Of a DNA stretch of 6,013 nt, positions 1 to 4,368 are shown piece after piece; position 1 is the first letter of the stretch; each line of letters begins with the position of its first letter. The notes under the pieces are model-generated. The model had not been told where the DNA came from, made no database searches, and saw only the letters and a program-made list of their open reading frames with translations. This stretch comes from an uncultured Actinoplanes sp. GTDB lineage: Bacteria; Actinomycetota; Actinomycetes; Mycobacteriales; Micromonosporaceae. The position numbers and the translations under genes were made by a program. The DNA is taken from assembly GCA_934667465.1 (NCBI GenBank), contig CAKUMG010000399.1, positions 1 through 6,013 of the forward strand. Reading direction: 5' to 3'.

Positions 1-449
1 ACGGCGTCTGGGACGGCATCGGCACCCTGTGCATCGGTGCGCTGCTGGTCCTGATCGCGATCGTGCTGGCGATCGAGACCAAGAGCCTGCTGCTCGGCGA
101 GGGCGCCAACCCGGAGGACGTCACGAAGCTGGAGCGGGCGATCGTGGCCGGCCCCGGCGTCGAGCGCATCATCCACATGAAGACGCTCTACCTCGGCCCC
201 GAGGAGTTGCTGGTCGCGGCGAAGATCGCCGTCCCGCCGACGGAGAGTGCCGAGGAGGTGGCCCGGCACATCAACGAGACCGAGGTCCGCATCCGCGAGG
301 CGCTGCCGATCGCGCGGGTGATCTACCTCGAGCCGGACATCTACCGTCCGGCCCGGGCCGCCGCGACAGCGGAGACGACGGCCGCCACCACGGCATCGGC
401 GGCGGACAGGGCGACGACAGCTGCGGCGACGGCCGACGAGCGCCACTGA
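1..449 (+). CDS. Cation diffusion facilitator family transporter, C-terminal part (5' end outside window)
   Basis: The first complete codon is at position 3 and the frame stays open for 148 codons to the TGA at 447-449; the true start lies upstream of the window. The visible part begins with the end of a hydrophobic helix (about residues 6-25 of the fragment, IGTLCIGALLVLIAIVLAIE), which I take as the last membrane segment. A cytoplasmic domain follows, with an ETKSLLLGEGA hinge and an alternating alpha/beta pattern ending in ARVIYLEPDIYR. This matches the C-terminal domain of CDF transporters, which export divalent metals such as Zn2+, Co2+ or Mn2+ by proton antiport and dimerise through this domain. 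The last 30 or so residues are an Ala/Thr-rich low-complexity tail, probably unstructured. The metal-binding membrane residues are not in view, so the substrate cannot be stated. It ends 89 bp before manA on the same strand. Confidence 0.85.
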   Translation, partial: GVWDGIGTLCIGALLVLIAIVLAIETKSLLLGEGANPEDVTKLERAIVAGPGVERIIHMKTLYLGPEELLVAAKIAVPPTESAEEVARHINETEVRIREALPIARVIYLEPDIYRPARAAATAETTAATTASAADRATTAAATADERH

Positions 450-468
450 CCGCGTACGACATCTGCAT

Positions 469-494
469 CAGGGTTTGCAAAGCAGGGTTTCAAG
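469..494 (+). repeat. Two 14-bp direct repeats in the manA leader
   Basis: CAGGGTTT occurs at 469-476 and 483-490, a 14-bp period, and both copies are followed by CAA within two bases. Between them lies the perfect 8-bp palindrome TTTGCAAA (474-481). The segment is AT-richer than its surroundings and lies 45-70 bp upstream of the manA start, where a promoter or operator would be expected. No clear -35/-10 pair was found, so a regulatory role is inferred from position and repetition only. Confidence 0.35.
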
Positions 495-498
495 AAGA

Positions 499-546
499 CA
501 GCCGTCACGGCTGCTCGACCGACGAACGGGAGGCAGCCGTGGCTGC
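499..546 (+). promoter_or_regulatory. Paired palindromes before and over the manA start codon
   Basis: CAGCCGT-c-ACGGCTG (499-513) is a perfect inverted repeat with 7-bp arms and a single central base. A related inverted repeat, GCAGCC-gt-GGCTGC (533-546), lies about 35 bp downstream and encloses the manA GTG start (539-541). The two share the CAGCCGT half. In RNA each could form a small hairpin, and the second would sequester the start codon; in DNA they could be paired protein sites. The Shine-Dalgarno GGGAGG (528-533) lies between them. Confidence 0.35.
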
Positions 547-1702
547 TGTGTTTCCGCTGACCGGCGTGATCCGGCCCTATGCGTGGGGTTCGCGCACCTC
601 GCTCGCCGAGCTGCAGGGCCGGCCGGCGCCCACCGAGGAACCCGAGGCCGAGCTCTGGCTCGGCGCGCACCCCGGGGACCCGTCCACGGTCGACGGCCCG
701 GACGGCCCGGTCAGCCTCGCGGAGCTGATCGACCGGGACCCGGCGGGCCAGCTCGGCGGGAAGGTGACGGACGAGTTCGGCGTACGGCTGCCGTACCTCA
801 TGAAGATCCTCGCCGCGACCGCGCCGCTCTCGCTGCAGGCGCACCCCGACGCCGAGTACGCCAAGCTCGCCCACGCGGCCCAGGAGGCCGATCCGGACGC
901 CCCGCGCAACTACACGGACGCGTTCCACAAGCCGGAGATGCTGGTGGCCCTGACGCCGTTCGAGGCGCTCTGCGGCTTCCGTGACCCCGTCGCCGCGGCG
1001 GGCGACCTCGCGGCCCTCGGGATCGACCGGCTCGGCACCGTCGTCGACGCCCTGCGCAAGGGGGTCGACGGCCTGCCAGACGCCGTCCGTACGCTGCTCG
1101 CGTGGCCGGCTGACGACCGGCGCGCGCTGATCGGCGACGCCGTGGCGGCGGGCACGTCCCCGCTGGTGGCCCGGCTGGCGGAGAGCTACCCGGCGGACCC
1201 GGGCGTGCTCGTGGCGCTGCTGCTCAACCACGTGCAACTTCGGCCCGGCGAGGCCATCTGGATGCCCGCGGGCAACCTTCACGCGTACCTGTCCGGCACC
1301 GGCATCGAGATCATGGCCGCCAGCGACAACGTGCTGCGCGGTGGCCTGACGCCGAAGCGGGTCGACGTGGACGAGCTGCTGCGGGTGCTGCGCTTCGAGG
1401 TGCTCGAGGAGCCGATCCTGCCCGCCACGGAGGTGTCCCCGGGCGTCGTGACCTGGCAGGTGCCGGTGCGCGAGTTCGCCCTCTACCGGCTCGAGCTGGG
1501 GGAGGCCACGCCGCCGCAGCGGCTGCCGGGGGAGGGGCCGCGGATCGTCGTCGGTACGCGGGGGGATGTGCACGTGGCCGAGGCGGTGGACGGGACGCCG
1601 GTTGCGGTGACGCCTGGGACCGCGGCGTACATCCCGGCGGGCACGGGTACGGCGCTCGCGGCGGGGGTGGGGGAGATCTTCCTGGCGGCGCCGGCAGGGT
1701 GA
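539..1702 (+). CDS. manA: Mannose-6-phosphate isomerase, class I
   Basis: It interconverts fructose-6-phosphate and mannose-6-phosphate in the cytoplasm, feeding GDP-mannose for mannolipids and glycans or allowing growth on mannose. The GTG at 539 is chosen because GGGAGG (528-533) is 5 nt upstream and the family N-terminus (GVIRPYAWGS) begins directly after it; the open frame further upstream overlaps the transporter gene and is not coding. The 387-residue product matches class I enzymes (about 390 residues). The zinc ligands are all visible: Gln100 and His102 in QAHPD, Glu133 in HKPEM, and His248 in GNLHAY. The early EAELWLGAHP motif is also typical. The C-terminal third is a second cupin-like region with VTPGTAAYIPAG. 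It is probably transcribed alone or with the upstream transporter, and a strong hairpin at its stop codon suggests that transcription ends there. Confidence 0.95.
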   Translation: MAAVFPLTGVIRPYAWGSRTSLAELQGRPAPTEEPEAELWLGAHPGDPSTVDGPDGPVSLAELIDRDPAGQLGGKVTDEFGVRLPYLMKILAATAPLSLQAHPDAEYAKLAHAAQEADPDAPRNYTDAFHKPEMLVALTPFEALCGFRDPVAAAGDLAALGIDRLGTVVDALRKGVDGLPDAVRTLLAWPADDRRALIGDAVAAGTSPLVARLAESYPADPGVLVALLLNHVQLRPGEAIWMPAGNLHAYLSGTGIEIMAASDNVLRGGLTPKRVDVDELLRVLRFEVLEEPILPATEVSPGVVTWQVPVREFALYRLELGEATPPQRLPGEGPRIVVGTRGDVHVAEAVDGTPVAVTPGTAAYIPAGTGTALAAGVGEIFLAAPAG

Positions 1703-1723
1703 CCCTCTGGCACCCTGCCGGCG
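1689..1723 (+). terminator. Perfect 13-bp hairpin terminator overlapping the manA stop
   Basis: CGCCGGCAGGGTG (1689-1701) pairs with CACCCTGCCGGCG (1711-1723) without mismatch around a 9-nt loop. There is no T-tract, as is common for high-GC actinomycete terminators. The left arm contains the last manA codons and part of the TGA, so the stem can form only once the terminating ribosome has moved off. Confidence 0.75.
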
Positions 1724-1727
1724 GCGG

Positions 1728-1851
1728 GCGACACGCCGGGCTCGGGGTGCGGCGTGACCTCCTCGCGGGGGCTGCGACACGCCGGAGTGGGGGGCTGCGA
1801 CACGCAGGGGTGGGGGCTGCGACACGCGGGGGCAGGGGGCGTGGCACGCCC
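1728..1851 (+). repeat. Array of ACACGC-core elements at a ~23-bp period
   Basis: The 16-mer GGGGGCTGCGACACGC occurs in full three times, with cores ACACGC at 1777-1782, 1800-1805 and 1822-1827. A degenerate copy (GGGCGACACGCCGGG) has its core at 1731-1736, an inverted core GGCGTG sits at 1751-1756, and a last element forms the palindrome GGGCGTG-g-CACGCCC (1837-1851). Element positions step by about 22-23 bp throughout, close to two helical turns. Runs of four to six Gs separate the cores. The array lies just downstream of the manA terminator and 60 bp upstream of the TTGACA box. It could be a set of protein sites or a simple non-coding tandem repeat; no coding frame explains it. Confidence 0.7.
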
Positions 1852-1857
1852 GACTGA

Positions 1858-1874
1858 GCGCCCGTCGGGGGCGC
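1858..1874. other. Short GC-rich hairpin before the AT-rich segment
   Basis: GCGCCC (1858-1863) pairs with GGGCGC (1869-1874) around a 5-nt loop. It is not followed by a T-run on the + strand. It separates the repeat array from the AT-rich promoter segment and might act as a secondary terminator or boundary. Short GC stems arise easily by chance at this base composition. Confidence 0.25.
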
Positions 1875-1910
1875 ACCCGAAAAGACAAAAACGGATTTTT
1901 CCGGATTAGC

Positions 1911-1944
1911 TTGACATGGCGTGTGCGGAGTGTGAATCTATAAA
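1911..1944 (+). promoter_or_regulatory. Probable sigma-70-type promoter in an AT-rich island
   Basis: A perfect TTGACA (1911-1916) is preceded by an A/T-rich stretch (about 1878-1908) resembling an UP element, unusual in this GC-rich window. At the standard 17-18 bp spacing the -10 would be GAATCT or AATCTA (1934-1940), a weak match; the better hexamer TATAAA (1939-1944) would need a 22-bp spacer. The spacer and -10 are bracketed by the inverted repeat GCGTGT (1919-1924) / ACACGC (1944-1949), the same core as the upstream array. The first recognised gene downstream begins about 500 bp later, so what the promoter serves is unclear. Confidence 0.5.
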
Positions 1945-2063
1945 CACGCAGCGTCAATGGTGATCGGGGGGTCCCACGGCGCGCGCGGTACCAAACCGGG
2001 GGGATGAACGGGGCGGCGGGTCTTTGACCTGTCGCCTCGTTCGCTGTCCGGGGCTGGTTCTCC

Positions 2064-2160
2064 GGCGTCGCCGCGGCCTCGCGCCTTGCCGAGCCGGCGT
2101 CGCCGCGGCCGCGCACCTTGCCGAGCCGGTCTCGCCGCGGCCACGCGCCTTCGGCGGGCC
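2064..2160 (+). repeat. Three tandem 32-bp repeats
   Basis: The 11-mer TCGCCGCGGCC is found at 2068-2078, 2100-2110 and 2132-2142, exactly 32 bp apart. The first two units (2064-2095 and 2096-2127) differ at only two positions and both end in CCTTGCCGAGCC. The third unit (2128-2160) keeps the core but diverges at both ends. Each core contains the palindrome CCGCGG. The period is not a multiple of three, so the units would not encode a repeated peptide in one frame, which argues for a DNA or RNA role or for simple duplication. Confidence 0.8.
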
Positions 2161-2257
2161 GACAGTATCGCGGCCGCGTACTGGAGCCGTACCGTCGATG
2201 CCTGTGATGATGCCCAGGGTCGTGCCGGCGTCCGGAGGCGGTCGGGATGCCGGACAT

Positions 2258-2303
2258 GGAAAAGCGAACCGGAGGTTGCCGCCACCGGTCCGCTTTCCTG
2301 TTT
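2258..2303 (+). terminator. Imperfect hairpin with trailing T-rich tail
   Basis: GGAAAAGCGAACCGG (2258-2272) pairs with CCGGTCCGCTTTCC (2285-2298) with one bulged A and one mismatch, around a 12-nt loop. TGTTT follows at 2299-2303. This resembles a factor-independent terminator on the + strand. On the - strand the same stem is followed by less T-rich sequence. It would end transcripts from the promoter near 1911 before they reach the regulator gene. Confidence 0.45.
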
Positions 2304-2405
2304 CGCGCCTCGCCCCCGCAGGCGATGCGCCAGGGTGCTGAGCCTCCCGCCCGGCGGCCCGCACCTTCGTCCTTCTCCACCCATTACCACACGCGACCGG
2401 CGGAT

Positions 2406-2438
2406 CTGCAAGTGCAGAACGTGTCCTGCAAGTTGCAG
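2406..2438 (+). promoter_or_regulatory. Two tandem operator-like palindromes upstream of the XRE regulator
   Basis: CTGCA-ag-TGCAG (2406-2417) and CTGCAA-g-TTGCAG (2426-2438) are near-identical inverted repeats whose starts are 20 bp apart, about two turns, so both would face the same side of the helix. They end 23 bp before the GTG of the XRE-family gene, in the expected -35 region. HTH regulators of this kind commonly bind such dyads as dimers and control their own promoter; autoregulation here is inferred from position and symmetry. Confidence 0.6.
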
Positions 2439-2442
2439 ACAG

Positions 2443-2457
2443 CCACCGGTACGGTGG
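2443..2457 (+). promoter_or_regulatory. Third dyad overlapping a -10-like TACGGT, leaderless spacing
   Basis: CCACCG-gta-CGGTGG (2443-2457) is a perfect 6-bp-arm inverted repeat of different sequence from the two upstream dyads. It contains TACGGT (2450-2455), which fits the actinomycete -10 pattern TAnnnT. The GTG at 2462 lies 6 nt after it, where transcription would start, so the message may be leaderless. The -35 position overlaps the second upstream palindrome (2426-2438). Confidence 0.4.
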
Positions 2458-2461
2458 GGTC

Positions 2462-3310
2462 GTGGTGAGATCGACCTCGATGGCTGCCCGTCGCGAACTG
2501 GGCGAGGAACTGCGGCGCCTGCGCGGTGACCGCCGGGGCGCGGCGGTCGCCGCCGCGCTCGGCTGGTCGGAGTCCAAGCTCAGCCGGATAGAGACCGCCC
2601 GCACGGGCATCAGCGACCCCGACCTCGAAAGCCTGCTGCACATCCTCGGGCTGCCGCCGGACGCCCGTGCCGACCTGCGCGATCTCGCCCGCCGGGGCCG
2701 TGCCCGGGTGTGGTGGGCGCCGTACCGCTCGTCGGTCGCCGAGCGCTACGACGAGTTCGTGGCGTTCGAGGCCGAGGCCGTCCGGATCTGCGAATGGGAG
2801 GCCCAGGTGGTCCCCGGACTGCTGCAGACCGACGAGTACGCCCACGCGGTCATCGCGGTCGGTGCGGACGTCGGCGACCCCGAGACCCTCCAGCGGCGTA
2901 CGGCGCTGCGGATGGCGCGGCAGAGCGTCCTGACCCGCCGGCCCCCGCCCGAGCTGCGCGTCATCCTGGACGAGTCGGCCCTGCACCGCGAGGTGGGCGG
3001 CCGGGCCGTGCAGCGGCGCCAGCTCCAGCACCTGCACGACGCCAGCCAGCGCAGCGCGATCGAGCTCCGGGTCCTGCCCTTCTCGGCAGGTGCCCACGCG
3101 GCCCTCGGCGAGACTTTCGTCATGTTCGAATTCGCCGATCCGGGACGGGCTCCCGTCGTGCACTGCGAAGATCTTGTAGGCGGCCAGGTCCGGGTCAAGG
3201 AGTCGGACGTGCTGGTCTACCGCAAGGCCTTCGCCGATCTCGAGGACCGAGCCCTGTCCGTGGCGGAGAGCCGCGACCTGGTCGCCCGTACAGGCGAACG
3301 ACTCCGGTAG
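2462..3310 (+). CDS. XRE-family helix-turn-helix regulator with DUF5753 domain
   Basis: The 282-residue product is a cytoplasmic DNA-binding protein. An N-terminal XRE helix-turn-helix spans about residues 7-65, with the recognition segment LGWSESKLSRIETARTGI. A DUF5753 domain follows, with its signatures YDEFVAFEAEAVRICEWE, VPGLLQTDEYA, LDESALHREVGG and an acidic/aromatic C-terminal part (VMFEFADPG). Length and order are typical of this very abundant actinomycete family, whose members usually sit beside a DUF397 gene, as here. The sequence between helix 1 and the recognition segment seems about two residues shorter than usual. I chose GTG 2462 because it sits at leaderless distance from TACGGT (2450-2455); ATG 2480 is an alternative that matches the usual MAARRELG-type N-terminus. 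Palindromes directly upstream suggest autoregulation. Specific targets are unknown; family members act in development and antibiotic control in Streptomyces. Confidence 0.9.
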   Translation: MVRSTSMAARRELGEELRRLRGDRRGAAVAAALGWSESKLSRIETARTGISDPDLESLLHILGLPPDARADLRDLARRGRARVWWAPYRSSVAERYDEFVAFEAEAVRICEWEAQVVPGLLQTDEYAHAVIAVGADVGDPETLQRRTALRMARQSVLTRRPPPELRVILDESALHREVGGRAVQRRQLQHLHDASQRSAIELRVLPFSAGAHAALGETFVMFEFADPGRAPVVHCEDLVGGQVRVKESDVLVYRKAFADLEDRALSVAESRDLVARTGERLR

Positions 3311-3352
3311 CGGCTGCTCGTTCAGTCAGGGAGAAGTTATTCGGGAGAGGGC

Positions 3353-3553
3353 ATGACATTGCAGCACGAGACGTTGGCCTGGCGTAAGAGCAGCTGGAGC
3401 GCCGCCGCGGGACACTGTGTGGAGATCGCCTCGGCGGCTGCCGCGGTGTTCGTCCGGGACTCCAAGAACGTGACAGGCCCGGTGCTGGAGTTCGGCACCG
3501 AGGGGTGGGCGGAGTTCATCGCCGGCGTGCGCGCGGGCGAGTTCGACCGCTGA
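3353..3553 (+). CDS. DUF397 domain protein, small partner of the XRE regulator
   Basis: This 66-residue protein has the DUF397 hallmarks: the N-terminal LAWRKSSWSAAAGHCVEIA, then VFVRDSKN and a C-terminal segment with WAEFIAGVRAGEFD. The usual SxxxGxCVEVA pattern is intact, with one Cys. ATG 3353 is preceded by GGGAGAGGG (3343-3351), a strong ribosome site. It lies 42 bp after the XRE gene on the same strand, so the two are probably co-transcribed. Pairs of this type are thought to work as regulator plus small modulator, possibly resembling an antitoxin-like or ligand-responsive partner; the biochemical function of DUF397 is not established. A hairpin follows 8 bp after the stop. Confidence 0.92.
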   Translation: MTLQHETLAWRKSSWSAAAGHCVEIASAAAAVFVRDSKNVTGPVLEFGTEGWAEFIAGVRAGEFDR

Positions 3554-3560
3554 TCTTCCG

Positions 3561-3591
3561 GGGCGCGGGCGTGCTCCGGCCGCCCGCGTCC
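3561..3591 (+). terminator. Hairpin terminator after the DUF397 gene
   Basis: GGGCGCGGGCG (3561-3571) pairs with CGCCCGCGTCC (3581-3591) as an 11-bp stem containing one G-U pair and a 9-nt loop. It lies just after the TGA at 3551-3553 and would separate the XRE/DUF397 unit from mtrA. A T-run is absent nearby; CTTTTCC comes about 18 bp later. Confidence 0.55.
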
Positions 3592-3680
3592 GTACCCGCC
3601 GGCCCTGGCTTTTCCCCGCCGCTCGGGCCATGATCTGCGGGTCGCCCGGATGATGATCGACGGGCGGTCACACGGGCCGG

Positions 3681-3709
3681 AAGGGGACAGTGCAATATTG
3701 GATCGCATG
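3681..3709 (+). promoter_or_regulatory. mtrA translation start region: AAGGGG, TTG 3698 and ATG 3707
   Basis: AAGGGG (3681-3686) lies 11 nt before TTG 3698 but 20 nt before ATG 3707. Starting at TTG gives M-D-R-M-R-A-R-V, which lines up with the mycobacterial MtrA start M-D-T-M-R-Q-R-I and would number the phosphoacceptor Asp56 as there. The AT-rich CAATATT (3693-3699) just upstream of ATG 3707 could instead be a -10 for a leaderless message. The sequence does not decide between them. Confidence 0.45.
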
Positions 3710-4271
3710 AGAGCCCGCGTACTCGTCGTCGACGATGACCCCGCGCTGGCCGAGATGCTCGGCATCGTCCTGCGCAGCGAGGGTTTTCTGCCCTCGTTCG
3801 TGGCTGACGGTGAGCGCGCCCTCGCCGCGTTCCGGGAGAACAGGCCCGACATCGTCCTGCTGGACCTCATGCTTCCCGGCATGAGCGGTATCGACGTGGC
3901 GCGAGCCATCCGTGCCGAGTCCGGCATCCCGATCGTCAAGCTGACCGCCAAGAGCGACACGGTCGACCATCGGCCCGCCCGGCAACCAGATCACCATCGA
4001 CGTGCCGGCCCACACGGTCTCCCGCGACGGCGAGGAGGTGAAGCTGACGCCGCTCGAGTTCGACCTGCTGGTCGCGCTCGCCCGCAAGCCGCGCCAGGTC
4101 TTCACCCGCGAGGTGCTGCTGGAGCAGGTCTGGGGCTACCGCCACGCCGCCGACACCCGCCTGGTCAACGTGCACGTCCAGCGGCTGCGCGCCAAGATCG
4201 AGCCGGACCCCGAGCGGCCGGAGATCATCTTGACCGTACGCGGCGTGGGTTACAAGGCCGGCACGGGCTGA
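3707..4271 (+). pseudogene. mtrA: MtrA response regulator, disrupted by internal deletion and frameshift
   Basis: MtrA is the OmpR/PhoB-type cytoplasmic regulator phosphorylated by MtrB; it controls cell-wall, division and developmental genes in actinomycetes. From ATG 3707, residues 1-87 are a normal receiver: acidic pocket Asp9/Asp10, phosphoacceptor Asp53 in LLDLMLPGMSG, and Thr80 in LTAKSD. At 3965-3967 (the Asp of DTVD) family similarity stops in this frame and resumes at 3969 in the +1 frame as IGPPGNQITIDVPAH, running to TGA 4269-4271. The winged helix is complete, with TPLEFDLLVALARKP, VWGYRHAADTRLVNVHVQRLR and VRGVGYKAG. By comparison with M. tuberculosis MtrA (228 residues), about 40 codons are absent: alpha4-beta5-alpha5 with the VxKPF lysine and part of the linker. 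The deleted length must equal 2 mod 3. A +1 frameshift would not restore them. Residue 78 is Lys where family members have Met (IPIVxLTAK). Unspliced, the first frame runs to TAA 4352-4354 as nonsense. A genuine mutation and an assembly error are both possible. Confidence 0.85.
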
Positions 4272-4290
4272 GCCGGCCCGCGGCGGAGCC

Positions 4291-4322
4291 TCGTCCACAG
4301 GGCCGGGGCGCCGCTGTCCACA
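4291..4322 (+). repeat. Two DnaA-box-like 9-mers between mtrA and mtrB
   Basis: TCGTCCACA (4291-4299) and CTGTCCACA (4314-4322) lie in the same orientation with starts 23 bp apart. Each differs at one position from TTGTCCACA, the DnaA box known from Streptomyces origins. Both continue into GG, so TCCACAGG is an exact 8-bp direct repeat. They are outside the coding frames of mtrA and mtrB. DnaA binding is inferred from the motif only. Confidence 0.4.
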
Positions 4323-4345
4323 GGTGGGACGACGCCCCGGTGGCC

Positions 4346-4368
4346 AGGGGTTAACCTTGGCCGCGATG
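4346..4368 (+). promoter_or_regulatory. mtrB: mtrB ribosome site with alternative TTG and ATG starts
   Basis: AGGGG (4346-4350) is 6 nt from TTG 4357 and 15 nt from ATG 4366; the two codons are in frame. Spacing favours the TTG, codon preference the ATG. The stop of the frameshifted mtrA frame (TAA 4352-4354) falls between AGGGG and the TTG. Confidence 0.4.

Larger units (their letters stand above)
1950..2303 (+). ncRNA. Candidate non-coding transcript between promoter and hairpin (speculative)
   Basis: This is an inferred unit. It starts a few bases after the promoter-like segment at 1911-1944 and ends at the terminator-like hairpin with TGTTT at 2299-2303. It contains three 32-bp tandem repeats. 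I recognised no protein in any frame here; the open frames are Arg/Pro/Ala-rich and lack a convincing ribosome site. Only very short start-stop frames follow the promoter, such as 1957-2007 (16 codons). The remaining stretches, 1950-2063 and 2161-2257, show nothing I can name. It could equally be decayed sequence or a long leader for the downstream regulator. Confidence 0.25.

Noticed and set aside
29..538. Upstream extension of the manA frame
   Set aside because: It overlaps the transporter gene in another frame and is low-complexity Arg/Gly; the ribosome site and family N-terminus place the manA start at 539.
1957..2007. 16-codon ORF (MVIGGSHGARGTKPGG) just after the orphan promoter, with ATGA overlap to a second 7-codon ORF
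   Set aside because: No ribosome site and no recognisable leader-peptide feature; short frames like this are frequent by chance.
1728..2160. CRISPR array
   Set aside because: Units are directly adjacent or separated by G-runs, with no unique spacers of constant length and no cas genes.
341..2380. 679-codon open frame on the - strand
   Set aside because: It runs antisense to the transporter end and manA and through the repeat region, with Arg/Pro-rich composition and no recognisable domain; long antisense frames are expected at this GC content.
2024..2529. Overlapping + strand frames through the 32-bp repeats
   Set aside because: Arg/Pro/Ala-rich, no domain, no ribosome site, and the 32-bp period changes frame at each unit.
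2710..3387. 225-codon + strand frame inside the XRE gene
   Set aside because: It is an out-of-frame shadow of the DUF5753 coding sequence.
3643..3666. CGCCCG/CGGGCG hairpin upstream of mtrA
   Set aside because: Only six GC pairs around a 12-nt loop, expected by chance at this composition; no MtrA-type GTTAC repeat was found nearby.
3965..3971. Programmed +1 frameshift as the explanation for mtrA
   Set aside because: Skipping one base would join the frames, but about 40 conserved residues would still be missing, so frameshifting alone cannot rebuild MtrA.
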